A stretch of 64,000 nucleotides of DNA, from the NCBI GenBank assembly GCA_026724425.1, contig JAIUCV010000003.1, positions 61,619,088 through 61,683,087 on the forward strand, written 5' to 3'. This document shows, piece by piece, positions 22,513 to 34,216 of the stretch. Position 1 is the first letter of the stretch. Each line of letters opens with the position of its first letter. The stretch comes from Erythrophleum ivorense. Lineage: Eukaryota; Streptophyta; Magnoliopsida; Fabales; Fabaceae. The position numbers were made by a program, and so were the translations under genes. The notes below the pieces were generated by a model. That model ran no database searches, had not been told where the DNA came from, and saw nothing but the letters and a program-made list of their open reading frames with translations.

Positions 22513-23300
22513 TATTTCTTTTGAGTTTCTTTGATACTCTTGGTGTCAAAAGTAAAAGACTAATGTGTTTAATTATGCTTTTTGAGTAAGGTGTTGTAGG
22601 TCTATGAATGTCTTAAATAGAATATTTCCTTGTTGCTCAAAATAATTAGTGTTGGTGTCAAATGTAAAAGATTGATATATGTTATATTATGCTTTCAAAT
22701 AATAATGTTGCAAGTACATGAAAGTCTCAAAAAATAGTGTTACTATTGATATTTATTGCAATGATCGTTAGAGTTCTTCTGGGTCAAATTTTTTACTTCC
22801 ATCTTGGGGATTTGGTTTAAAGTAGGGGATGAACTTAGTTGAGCAAAACCTTATTTCCACTATGGATGCCAAAGCTCTATAGGTTTATTTCTTTTCACTC
22901 TAGTTCTATGTTTGCAACCCAATTAAGCAATGGTAAAGTTGTCTACATACATTGGTCAGGTTTATGGCACTTGGTCAGTTCTATGCCAATATACTTTAGT
23001 ATGCCTTTTCACTTGAATTGATGTGAGTTCAGAATCTCTTTTAATGTGCTAGAAAAGAAAAATAGAACAATCTTATTAGGTTCATCTTGTATTAAAGCCT
23101 CATACAGATTCCTGGAACATATGCAAAAGGCTCTGAGTTCATAACAACTTAATCAACAATAACAACCTAAAAGTAGGCAATCTGAGACCTTGAGATGGCA
23201 ATATCATATTTCCAATACTTGCAGACCTAATTATAGGCTAGGCAGAGTTTGATTTTTATCAATTTTTAGGAGCTTCAAGATAGAAATCTAACAAATTTTT
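22513..23300 (+). other. 3' flank of the CNL, copied elsewhere in the window
   Basis: It holds internally repeated motifs (TTGGTGTCAAAAGTAAAAGA at about 22540, again near 22653) and probably the 3' UTR. The block is repeated at 24.82-25.22 plus 26.24-26.43 (+), 32.62-32.80 (-), 58.75-59.00 (-) and 63.6-64.0 (+). The plus-strand ORF at 22839-23021 is not kept open in the copies, so it is not called as a gene. Confidence 0.7.
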
Positions 23301-24599
23301 ATATAAAATAAAATTTGAAGTTTCCTTGATGACAAAGTCTATTTAGGACTCCATTTTATATAAAAAGGACTCCAAATTAGATTTCTTAAGTATATTGTCC
23401 TCATCTTCCATGGTAGTATATAAATGGCAATAGCACTTATTACACAGTACTACAATACTACCCAAAATAGTTCAAAATAGAGTAGATTTTAGGATTAATT
23501 ATGAAGAATGAAGTCAACCTTTGAGTTCGGTCGTTTTAAAGGCAAAGTTGCATTGTTAGTATAATTTGTAATACGACTCACTAGTCACTAAGCGGGCCTC
23601 CCAAAAGATATTAGGTTTGGTTTAGTGACACACATTTGAAAGCTTGTAGGAAATTTTAGATTTAATTTTCTGTAGCATCATAGAATGAAAAGAGAGTAAA
23701 ATACTACGATCTCATAAAACAGGAAAAAAAAGTTGAAAGAGGGCAGTTTACAATAGTCTTTGTGGGACCAAAAAAGGCGAACCTCATATGACTATAACCT
23801 GCCCATCTTATTGTGGCAATCATGGATTGAAATATGAATTTGTTATAGAATTTCAAATTGTGTTGGCCATAATTTGTAGGAATCTCCAACACCTTAATAA
23901 ACTCAAACAATCAAGAGAGAAGTGTTTTACAAAACATACTTCTAAGCTAAACCCGTAAATATATACAACTTCAAATTTCATGAATGGAGTTTATGATCAG
24001 TTTAAAGAAATATGAGTTTCTTAGTGAAATTAAAAAAAGTTAACATGATCGTCAGGAAGGACTAAAATGCATTCTATCTAAAATGTCATAAAAGGTTGAA
24101 AAGGAATTCAAAAGAAATTGCATTATGAAACAAGCTATGAATTCTTAAGGAATAATAAATGTATATTTGGTCTTGTCTAACCTTATTTTTTAGTTTTTAT
24201 GAGGCAGTCTGCTTCAATAATCTTTAAGCAACATTGTAATTATTTTGTAAAATAAGTAGATGTACTAGTTGACAATAATGTTAGAATTGTAAATTTGAAA
24301 ATATTTATCAAAACAAACTTGTAGAAGGTCAGACTGTAATCATAATAAAATTTAGATTTATCGTGATAACTACTATGATTGCTGATTCTTGATAACCCTC
24401 TTAATCTCTCCATCATATTGAAAAATAGAAGAACTCAGGGAGCAGAAAAAATCTTTGATACTTCTTTTATTCCCCTTGTTCATTTTTGTTTCTCCTAATT
24501 AATTACTATTATTGTTATTGTTATTATATATTATTATGTAACTTTTTTTCAGTAAAAAATTATCTAATATTTTCAATACTAGCCGACTAGGATAAATGT
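23301..24599. other. Spacer, no gene seen
   Basis: Moderately A+T-rich, non-repetitive within the window. A minus-strand frame at 23704-23910 has no recognisable similarity and is not called. Confidence 0.4.
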
Positions 24600-24835
24600 T
24601 TGCCTTGGCTCATTGGTCCTATATATACCCATATTATGACACAAAGGAATTTTTGTGAGTTATCCCTTCTCATAACATAAAACCCCACAACCATATATAT
24701 AACATAACACAGTCTTTTTTATCCCTTGATATACTCTCCCTCATCACTCTTTTCCTCTCTCCCTTTCTTTTTCTTGTCCAGATGATGGCAGATCCAGAGG
24801 AAGAGGAACTTCTGCAAAGTAAAACACTAGTATGT
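24600..24835 (+). promoter_or_regulatory. Captured promoter, pyrimidine-rich leader and start-codon fragment
   Basis: ATTGGT (inverted CCAAT) and a TATA-like CTATATATA lie at about 24614-24627. A C/T-rich leader (ATCACTCTTTTCCTCTCTCC) follows and then ATGATGGCAGATCCAG at 24781. The frame reads MMADPEEEELLQ and after about 12 codons runs into sequence that matches the CNL 3' flank (AGTAAAACACTAGTATG). It looks like the 5' end of an unrelated gene cut off and joined to a duplicated flank. I do not recognise the protein. Confidence 0.45.
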
Positions 24836-25781
24836 TCTGTTGTGCTTTGAAATCATAATGTTGCAGGTCCATGAAAGTCTAAAAAATAATGTCATTGTGG
24901 ATATCTACTGCAATAATCATTAAGAGTTTTTCTTGTTCAAATGTTTTACTTTCAGCATGAGGGATTTGGTTTAAAGTTGGGTGATGAATTTGGTTGAACT
25001 GAACCTTATTCCCATTATGGATGTCAAAGCTTTTACTGTAGGTTAGTTTCTACTTTTCCCTCTAGTTTCATATTTGCTACCCAATTAATGTTCAGGTTAA
25101 TTTATTCCAGTTTACTTGGCTCTTTCTATGCCAATATACTATAGTATGTCTTATAACTTCAATTGATGTTTGGATCAAAATCTCTTTTATAGTGTGTTAA
25201 AGAGAGATAAAAAGAATCATCCTAACGCTTTGTTTGGATGGGGGAAGAGAAAAAGAGAGGGAGAGAAAAGAGAGGAGAAGAGGCGAGAGAAGAGAAAACT
25301 GAAAATCTCCCCTGCGTTTGGATGGAGGGAAGAGTGAGGGGAAAAAAAACGTATAAATGTATTAAAAAATATTAATTTAATGTAATAATAAATTTATTAT
25401 TATTTTAAATTTTTACATATATATTTTTTTAAAAAATAAGAATAATAAAAGATATAAAAATTAATTTAAAAAATATTTAAATAATTTTAAAAAATTATTT
25501 TTGAATAAAACAACAAATTTTAATAAAAAAACAAATATTTAAATTTTAAAAATATTTGTTCTTTAAATTAATTAAATTTATTTTATAAAATATATTTATA
25601 AATTATTATTTTAAAATTATAAATATTAACATTATTTTAATATATATTAATTAATTTAAATATAAAATATAATAAATATTATATTATAATATAATATATA
25701 TAATATATAAATATTATATATATAATATAATATATATATATATATATATATGTGTATATGCGTTGCCTGATCAGGTAACGC

Positions 25782-25813
<32 letters not shown>

Positions 25814-26430
25814 CCGACTGCAATGCAGTCGGACATAGCTGCATCCAAACTGCAGTCGGATTTTTTTTTATTTATAATTTTTTAAAAATTGTATATCATC
25901 TATTAATTTTTATATTACAAAATATTATTATTTTGTAAAATATATTAATTAATTTAATAATAAAAATTAATTATAACATTAATTTTTTAATTAACTAATT
26001 AAAATATTTTAAAAATTTTATTAAATATATATATTATTATTTTACGCAGTAATATCCGTTTTCTCCTCCAATCTCTCCATTTCGGAGAGGAAAAAAACAC
26101 ATGGGACCCACCGTACTTTTCTCTCCATTTTTTCTTTTCTCCTCCGTTTTCTCTCCGAACCAAACAGGAGAAAATTTCGTTTTCCTTTCCCTCCCTCCCC
26201 TTCCCCCCACTTTTCTCTCGATCCAAATGCACTGTAAAAGTCTTCTTGTATTCAGCTTGTATTAAGGCCTATTACTGACCGGAGGCCCCAAGACGACAAC
26301 AACTTGCAAGCAAGCCTAATTATGGGCCAGACTCAGAGTTTGATTTTTGTCAATTTTCGGAAAGTTTGAGTGAAATTATATATATGTATATATATGTGTG
26401 TGTATATATATATATATATATATAAATAGA
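24821..26430 (+). repeat. Second copy of the CNL 3' flank, split by a PIF element
   Basis: 24821-25222 aligns with about 22660-23075 (GGGATTTGGTTTAAAGT, CCATTATGGATGYCAAAGCT, TATGCCAATATACT). It resumes at 26238 (CTTGTATTMAGCTTGTATTAAGGCC against 23086-23101) and runs to about 26370. The 1-kb gap is exactly the element at 25226-26234. Confidence 0.85.
25226..26234. mobile_element. 1.01-kb non-autonomous PIF/Harbinger element with perfect palindrome
   Basis: TAA at 25223-25225 and 26235-26237 flank it, and the empty site is known from the uninterrupted paralogous flank near 23080. The left end is CGCTTTGTTTGGATGG; the complement of the right end is CAGTGCATTTGGATCG. At its centre between (TA)n tracts are two palindromes: 25759-25782 (TGCGTT.CCTGA and its complement, one mismatch pair) and 25812-25834 (GTCCGACTGCA, one base, then its exact complement). 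Another CTGCAGTCGGA follows at 25850-25860. The two short minus-strand ORFs inside are low complexity. Confidence 0.88.
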
Positions 26431-26691
26431 ATTTGAAGTTTGCTTCATAATAAAATCCATTTATAAGTCATCTTCCCAACGGTTTTACAGTTCTTAAACA
26501 TGGTGAGACTACAGGTAGCCATGTGTAGTTAGCTCAACATCTGTAATGAGAAGCTGGGAAACATTCCGGTGGCATTTGTTTTATGAAAAGTTTAATTTCT
26601 TAAATACCTAAAAATTTAGTTATAAGATGTTTAAATATGATACATATAAAAAATTTAAAATTTGCAAATGTGTTGTATATGACCTAAATAA

Positions 26692-27441
26692 TGTTGGAAT
26701 AGGTATGTCAAAATCCCAAGTCCCACATTGCCGAGAATAAAAAAAGTCTAAGTTTATATATACTAAGATGTGATATTAAGCAAGTGAATGAGCCAAAAAG
26801 AGGAATAGGCTCGTGCCTATAACAATAGGCCAATGCAAGGGTAACGTAATTGCAAATCTCTGATTTCCTCCCTTATGGACGATTTAAATGTGATATTGGG
26901 CATTTATTATTTGAACTATTTTGTAAAATATAAAAATATTTTGTATAAATAGGCTTATCGAAAAAACCATATTTTCAACAGTTTTGAAATTGAAACCATG
27001 AATTTTTTAAATTTTTGAATGTTGAGACCTTCAATTTACTGCTTTAATTTTTTATTAACCGGCTTTAATTTCAATGTTCAGAAACAATATTTGCTTTTAA
27101 TCCCAACGTTCAAAATGGATTTTATTAAATTGTGATTAAGCCATCATTAATTATTTTTAATATTGCCTAACGTTTTTTATTTACGTCTTCGACCTATAAA
27201 AGGCAGTGCATGGTGCAATTCTTGACACACCGAACTCTTGGACATCTTTGGAGTTCTCTCCTCTCTTCTCCCCTCGTTCTTTTGAGTTCTTTAGTTTCTG
27301 CTGCTCTGTTCCCCTGTTATGGGAAGGGTCTGTTTAATTCTAGAGACTTGCTAACTTGTGACAAAATAACTCTTAAGGATAGTGTCCTTGAACATAATTC
27401 GGATTGATTTATACTTACTATTTTGTTTGTTCTAGCCAACA
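26692..27441 (+). mobile_element. 750-bp solo LTR
   Basis: Begins TGTTGGAATAGG and ends TCTAGCCAACA, so the ends form the TGTTGG/CCAACA inverted repeat expected of an LTR. It is flanked by the 5-bp target duplication AATAA at 26687-26691 and 27442-27446. Inside are AGTCCCACATTG, common in plant LTRs, and a TATA box CTATAAAAGG at about 27194-27203 with a CT-rich stretch after it. No internal retrotransposon region or second LTR lies next to it. The ORF at 27210-27407 falls within the R/U5 part and is not a gene. Confidence 0.9.
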
Positions 27442-27446
27442 AATAA

Positions 27447-29125
27447 TAGGGATATTGATTTTTCTTCAATATATGTTAAGCTCTTTTTTTTTTTAATAAA
27501 TAAGTTTTTGAATACTCGAGAAATTAGGATATTCACGTACCAAATGTTATTTGTGGAATATGTTTCTTAAATATTATTATAAAATTATTCACAATTTTTT
27601 AGTTAATAGTTTAACCTTTTGAGTTGAAGTGGTCTTTGAAGTATCAAAATGTTTTCAGGCTTAGAGTTTTTGTATAAAAAAACATGTTAATAATTATAAT
27701 AAAATTTTTTATGAATCTTCACTTAATTCTTTATGATTTTAAGTTGAAATAGATTAACAACATAGCAGATTTCTTCCCATTGAAAAATACCACCAGCACT
27801 CATGCAAGATTTATAGAGGGCCATTTGATCGGCTTCCAATGAGCTCATTTTCAATTACAAGCCCTGTGTTCAATTTCAAAATTCTCATAAACTCATAATC
27901 AAAGAATATAATAGATGGAAAAAAAAAAAGGTACTAATATCACTTGGTTCAGATCCAGAGGCACAAAAAGGGCGAAAGATCTCCAATACTGACAAATCTT
28001 TAATCTGTGATAGCAAAATGCTATGTCCAAATTGATTACCCAATGAAGTTGAGGAAATCCCTCATGTTTCTAAATTGCAGACATGAATCTTCTCTTTTCT
28101 CCCATCCCCATTTAGAAAGAAGTACTGGTTCATGCTTTTTGGATATGAACAATAAATCAACTCTCAAAAAGACCAAGGGCAACAGTTTAAAGCACAAAAC
28201 AACAATGCTGCAGCTCTTGTTGTAAATATGAGAAAGTGAAGTGACATGAAAGTTCTAATTAGAAATATGCGATTTTGGAAGCAAAAGTTGTCAGTTATAA
28301 CTGGTAATAGATAGTGAGCATATCCAAAATTGGTTAATCTCATTCCAAGTATGGTTACCTTGGGGCATTGCATCTAAAGCATTCTAGCCTGTTGAGAGAA
28401 CAGACTCTCATTCTGTCATAAATTCATAATAAATACTCACAGTAGGCAAATGATTTACCTAATATGTACAGTGAAGTGAACTTTGTCTTGCACTTAAAAT
28501 CACTAAGATTAAGGGTTAACGATAGACAATGGAACTCGAACACAATGAAGATTAAATCACATACTTACAGTGCTTTGTGTTTGTCATTTTTCACGACATT
28601 AACCAAACTAAAAGCATAATTCATCCTCTCAATGTGTTACATAAAATATGGCAAGAAAGATGTCAAAATTATGCCAATTAGTTTCAATTTCACGGTCTAG
28701 AAACTCTTAAGGCTTCTCAATGCACCAAAATAAAATGGTTAAAATTTTATCTGATCCTCAAAATATATTTAATATTTCACATTGATTTTAAAAGTTTTTA
28801 GTTTTTCAAATAAATACACAAGTTTCAAAAATATTCTAAGTAAATCTTGGAGATTAATGAGGTTACTCCTTTGCTGTGACACTTCAAAAGTGACTAATCC
28901 GTTGGCTTGTCACATCATTTTTAAGGGTAGTTTATAATTCATTTGGATCATTTTTTAAGCATATTGATTTATTTTAAAAAATATAACTAATATGAAACAT
29001 TAAATATATTTTTAGGAACAAAATAGAATTTTGACCAAAACAAAAATTCCAGCTAATGGACTACTACTAGCAAATACATTAGCATGAGATCGTAAGGAAT
29101 CTTCTAAAAATTAGCAATATAGATC
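27447..29125. other. Spacer, no recognised gene
   Basis: 28007-28225 (+) and 28164-28373 (-) are overlapping short frames with no motif I recognise. The sequence is less A+T-rich near 28000-28300 and could hold a fragment of an old gene, but nothing supports a call. Confidence 0.35.
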
Positions 29126-29129
29126 GAAG

Positions 29130-30720
29130 AAGAGAAATTTCAGTACCATAGAGAGGGAATAGGATGTCACCTGAATCTCTTTCTTCATTGAAGTTAGAAG
29201 ACTCCACCACTTTTCTAGTTAATTGAGTCAACACATCAAGCTCCTCGTCAAATGGAGAAGAGATTTGACTGAAATTATATGGCTGACGTCTCTGTACCCA
29301 CTTTGCTTCACTTCATTTAAGTGCTTCCCACCACTTGATTTCTCCTCCTCTGATAACCTTCAGCCTTTCGCATAAATATTTTGCAAAGGAAAGACTTTCG
29401 AGTTTTGGCCAATAATAAAATCCTATCTTTTCTAAATTTAACCCAATATGCAATTCATTTGAAATGCGAACTAGTTCAGGTAGATAAAGAAGTGATCACT
29501 TTCTCTATTTTGGGAGGAAAATTTCTGTTCTTTGTTCAGATGATTGACAATTTATTATGCTACTTACTTTGGGACAGTTTTCAACTATAAGCTCTTCTAA
29601 GTTGACAAGATTATCATGAAAATGCACAGTGAAGGTGGTGGTTAACTCAGGGCAAGTGTGCAATGCTAAGAACTTTAGCCCACATAAAATGGAATTACGA
29701 GTTGGCCAGTTAATGATGCTTCTCGGATTTTTCATGTAGAATATAGTCAAGAACTCCGAACGAAATAACACATACAGGTTAGAGTCTTTTCCACTTCATC
29801 CACAATGCTCTGCATTTCTACATTCTGCCAAAATGCATGATCGCAGCTGCCATAGATTCTTTAATCCGAATTGGGAGAGATTGTTGATGGTCATGTGGCG
29901 GTCCAAGAAAAATGCATGGGCAAATTGAAGTATGTTCTTCACTTCGTCAGGAAAATCCGCACCATTTACGAATCTTAAGCTTCTACTACTTTAAACTTTA
30001 CTTCACATGTAGGCAGTGCACGCGATATGATTGTCTGCATATGATGACTGACAATGAACCTAAAATAAGACACAGTGCTTGGTATGTGCTTCAAAAATTT
30101 TAACTTCTGGGACATACAAATGCAATGTTCGCAACCTCTCTAATACAACAATTTCTGCAAGAATGTGTTAAACACTCTTGTGCCACCACTCATTATCTGG
30201 GTTAACATCAATCCCTAAATCCTCCAAATGAGTGAGTTCAGATATGAAACCGAGAGGAATCATTGCAGAGCTAGAATATGGAATGCATTTCTTGCCATGG
30301 CCACTATTATGATGATATCCAGGAAAAGAGAGAGAGAGAGAGAGAGAGAGAGAAGCTTTTCAAATTGGTTTACTCTTTGATCTCTCTTGGCAGACGTGTA
30401 ATCTGAGTGCCATCAAGATCAAGCGTTTTGAGATTTCTACGTCGTCCAATCTCTGGGTTTGGCAATTGTTTGAGATGTTCCTCTTTGTGGTTAGCAGTGG
30501 TTAGCTCCTCTGACTTGCTTTCATTGAAGATGAAGCTGCCACCATTTCTTATCTCTCTTATTATGTCCTCTGGTATAAGCCTTCTCCATGTCTCAGTGGA
30601 CTTTCAGAAAGCAGAAGCTCAACCCTTCTCCGGAAACTATCAAAATATAGTATCTGTTCATAACTCTACTTCTTATAATCATCTGAGGTATTAAGCACTG
30701 CCATCTCTGCAGAATAATTG
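29130..30720 (-). pseudogene. CNL pseudogene, LRR and C-terminus
   Basis: Read downward from about 30720: IPEDIIREIRNGGSFIF, then NLKTLDLDGTQIT (30425-30385), LTHLEDLGIDVNPDNEWW (near 30210), LRTLHLYVPEVKIFE (near 30130), and the 88-residue stretch 29771-29505 with CPELTTTFTVHFHDNLVNLE. The C-terminal end is LKVIRGGEIKWWEALK, stop, then FDEELDVLTQLTRKVVESS near 29250. In-frame stops include TAA after NEWWHKSV and TGA where WSEAKW would be expected. Most of the LRR array seen in the left-edge gene is deleted. It is the closest relative of the gene at 1-997: bases 30355-30455 and 30-135 align well on the same strand. Confidence 0.85.
30326..30353. repeat. (GA)n microsatellite inside the CNL pseudogene
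   Basis: About 14 AG units where the left-edge gene has only AAAAAGAGAGAGA near base 15. The expansion is within former LRR coding sequence. Confidence 0.9.
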
Positions 30721-30759
30721 GTACTGAACTGAGACTTCATTGATCCATTCCTCTAGATA

Positions 30760-31700
30760 TTTTTCATTCCCAATTGTCGGGGGGTGACTCAAAATAAGTA
30801 AAAAATCCCTTATCCTCATCGAAGTTAAGAAACCTTGCACCAGATGAGTTGGCTGCTGCTGTGTCTTCTCTTTCTTTTCTGATGAATAGTTATCTCGCGG
30901 CCCTTGCTCTTGGATGAACTCATCTCTGCTGGCTCAGTCCTCCTGCGGCCCAACTTTCAAAAGTGAAAGAATAATGCACTAAAATGATATAAGACATTTT
31001 GAGATTAAAAAGAATAAGAAGTAGAAAAAGAAGATATTACCACTTACTAGGTTGATTGAAATTAACAAAATGATGCATATTATATAAACAAAAAATCCCA
31101 CCATACTTAAAACACAAGATGGTAGACCTATCATGGGAAAAAAATTGAAAAGCAACTGAAACAAATTAATTGATACTTGCTTTGGTTAAATGCGTTAATT
31201 ATTTAGTACTGGTTCAAGAGCAACCAAAATTGTAACTTCAAATGGATGAAGTGGTGAAGAAATAGTGCTGCTCAGAGAAGCTCATCATATATAATTGGCT
31301 CAGATGTTTTTCATTCACAATTCTCATGGGGTAAGTCAATTTGAGGCTTAAAAACTCCCCTATACTCATCAAACTCACAATATTTTGCACTATAGGAATG
31401 TGATGCAGTTTGAACTCAGCTCGCTTAGACTTCCTGGGGAGGAACTTCAAAGATCAAAAAATATATTTTCCTGCATGCATCGAAGGTCAAACAAGAAGAA
31501 TTAGAAAATATGAGATATTTTGATATTAAAAAAATAATAAGGCTAATTTTTGGGTTGATTGGAATTAAAAAAATGTCCTTATGCATGTTAAATATTTTTT
31601 TTTTAAAAAAACCATCACACTAAAAACACAAAAGAATAGACTCATCACTGGCAAAAAAAGTGAAAAGCAACAGAAACAAATTGATACATTAATTATTTAG
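30760..31700 (-). repeat. Second cluster of the ~0.5-kb non-coding units
   Basis: Units near 30955 and 31447 match those at 1.0-3.1 kb, including ATTTTCCTGCATGCATCGAA in the last unit of each cluster. As there, they lie upstream (minus-strand sense) of a CNL LRR exon, so the exon and its upstream repeats were duplicated together. On the minus strand 30930-30900 reads ATGAGTTCATCCAAGAGC, the same start as in unit 1 of the first cluster. Confidence 0.8.
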
Positions 31701-32615
31701 TAGCTGCTTCACGCCGCCCAAAATTGCCTCCAAAGTCTTTCACGGTGTTGTGTCTTGCGTCTGCTATGAAAGCTATCCATTATGTCTCTTTCTTTTCTCT
31801 GTTTCTTTTTTATGTTCTTTTGTAAAAAATTTTTATTTTTGTTATACTTCTTAATGTATAAAGACTTTCTTATTTTACTTTTCTTATAACTTTTAAAAAA
31901 CTTATTCTATCTTTCTGCAAAAACTTTTCTATTTTAATTTCTTTCTCTCTAAATTAAGTTTAAGCACTATATATAAGATAAATTTGACTTTTAATTAAAC
32001 ATATAAACTTAGTCTTTCTTGCATTTTCCCTCTCTCATAAGTATTCATCATATTTCTACCAAAATTGACAGCAATTGAGATTGAAGTACAATTAGCATAT
32101 AAAAGATGTATCACATTAACACTTCGAAGATAAAATGCATGAATCTCAATTATTTATGAGATAAATAGTTAAGATTATCTTAATTATTCTATTTAAAATC
32201 AAAAAATGCATCACAACACACAGTTAGTTATCTTTCCTCTTTTGTCTTCGCTTCTCTCATATTTTTTCTCTCATCTCTCGAATGTTTTAAATGGTTAAGA
32301 TATATACACTTCACCCTGTAAAATACAAGAGCTATACTTTAGAGAATTTAAACTCAAGCAAATAATGTGACAAAAGAGACTTTTTTTTTCGATTTTTTAG
32401 GTTGGCGCAAAATTTGAGTTCATTATTCTTCATATACCTTTTCAATGTCTTAAATATTAATGTCTTAAAATGACACAGTTGTTGTTTGAAAAAGGATATA
32501 ATATTAATTAACGCACAATTTGAATAAAGGATACTTTTACTATGGACCAAAAAAAGTAACATTTTAAAATACAATGCATTTTAGAACACTTTAATAAATT
32601 TAAGACAGGATAATA
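31701..32615. other. Spacer, no gene seen
   Basis: A+T-rich. The minus-strand frame at 32332-32574 has no recognisable motif. Confidence 0.4.
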
Positions 32616-32619
32616 TTTC

Positions 32620-32800
32620 ATCAATCATATTGGCATAGAACTATCCAAGGGAAGTTTCATAAACCTGACCAATCTATGTGGACAATTTTACCGTTGCTTA
32701 ATTGGGTTGCATACACGGAACTAGAGTGAAACGAAGAAATTATCCTTCAGTAAAAGCTTCGGCGTGCATACTGAAAATAAGGTTTAGTCCAACTAGGTTC
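32620..32800 (-). repeat. Inverted copy of the CNL 3' flank
   Basis: On the minus strand this matches about 22840-23000: CAACCCAATTAAGCAA, GGTAAA, then ATTGGTCAGGTTTATG and TTCTATGCCAATAT. No CNL coding sequence adjoins it directly. Confidence 0.8.
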
Positions 32801-33401
32801 ATTTCTCCAATTTATCCTAAATCCCAAGAATGAAAGTAAAAAAGAATAAAAAAAATTGTTGTAAATACTGTAATTTGCTCCAATATTTTTTAAAATAAGA
32901 ATTTTTTATATTAGGTTTTTGTTTAATTTTAACTTAATTTAATTTTTGAACCATTTAAATCAAATTTAATTTGAGGTCAGTCAAGTTCACTATTGAGTTA
33001 CGTCTAACTTTTAAGTCTATTTTAATTGAATTTTAAGTTAATTTTAACTTAATTTTTAAGTCATTTCAACAATAAAGGAAAGTCTTAATAAAAGAGTTTA
33101 AATAAAAGATCCCAAGATCTTATTTAATTTTTAAATCCAATCTAAGGGTTGTTGGTTTGCTGCATTTGGGGCTAAGAAATGTGTCACTGAATGTGATTAT
33201 TTTAATTGTATTTTATGTGACATTGATAGAAAAAGAAATGTTTTGATATAGTTATGTTTAGTTGAAAAAAAATAAAAAATAGAAAATAAGGAGAATAAAA
33301 TAATCAGAATATCCCTACCAAAAAATTAAAAATTGGGTCAGGAGGCAAAAAATGAGACATTCATCCTCCTCAACCATTTTATCCCCACCTTCTTCGTCTT
33401 C

Positions 33402-33584
33402 CTACTCAGCCTCAGCTTCTGAATCTAGCATTTGAACTTCGTCCCCTTCCACTTTCTGAAACTGAGTTTGATCGTTTTCAGCAAAAGGAGTTAACGGGTC
33501 ATTACCTCCATTACTAGTAATAAGACCAGCAACAACAATTGCAGAATGATTCGGTGCCTCCAGATTGCTCCTTCCTCCTTTCAT
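33402..33584 (-). CDS. Short acidic-tailed ORF, 60 aa, possible gene fragment
   Basis: The protein begins MKGGRSNLEAPNHSAI and ends DEVQMLDSEAEAE at a TAG. Beyond that stop the frame continues acidic (EDEEGGDKMVEEDE), which suggests a truncated copy of a longer acidic-tailed protein. It lies in a less A+T-rich island (33.38-34.2 kb) that also has basic-rich frames on the plus strand (33976-34176). I recognise neither. Confidence 0.3.
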   Translation of the reverse strand: MKGGRSNLEAPNHSAIVVAGLITSNGGNDPLTPFAENDQTQFQKVEGDEVQMLDSEAEAE

Positions 33585-33599
33585 TATAGTGCTGAGAAA

Positions 33600-34216
33600 C
33601 CGAAACTGAAATAGGAGTTAGCTTATAGCAGAAGAGAAGCACAGCGATTTCTCCGTGGGGTTCATTACAAAAGCGAGGGGCAAAATAGTCGCAGTAAAAA
33701 TTTTAGCTTCAAAAAGCATTCTCCTCCCGCGCAACAGTGAAAGCACTGTCCTGAAACATAAATCCCGATGCAATCTGAAATGGCGAACCAAACGTGAATT
33801 GTTTAAAGAAATGCGTTGCCTTCTGCCTTTTACGAAAGGCTGTAAGCTGAGAAGAAACTGGGAGAGAAGACTCAACTGACGACAGAAAACTGTCTCAAAA
33901 GTCCAAAACTTTCAACAAAAAGAAAAAAGGGAAAAACAAAAGAAGCCTTAAACCAAACGCAGGGCATCCTACGTTTTGCCAACATCCCCTCCTCTCCCTC
34001 ATCAACGCCATGCGAGAAGCAGATACAGGAAAGGAAAGAACGAGAATGGCATGGATTTTGAGGGATTCGAATTTGGGCTTGGATGCTTAGGGCACAATCC
34101 GAGGATCAGCTATGAAGGGAGCACGAAGCAACTGGAGAGGAAGAGGCGGCCTAAGAGAACAAGAGGCAGAGGGTGATTAAGAGAGATAAGGGAACTAGAG
34201 ACAGAGAGAATCTGGG
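33600..34216. other. Locally GC-richer island, identity unknown
   Basis: Overlapping frames on both strands: minus 33618-33875, plus 33655-33879 and plus 33976-34176. The last encodes a basic protein ending RKRRPKRTRGRG and is followed by a possible splice donor, GGGAG/GTAATTTC, near 34219. Base composition stands out from the flanks. It may be a promoter-proximal exon or a captured gene piece. Confidence 0.3.
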
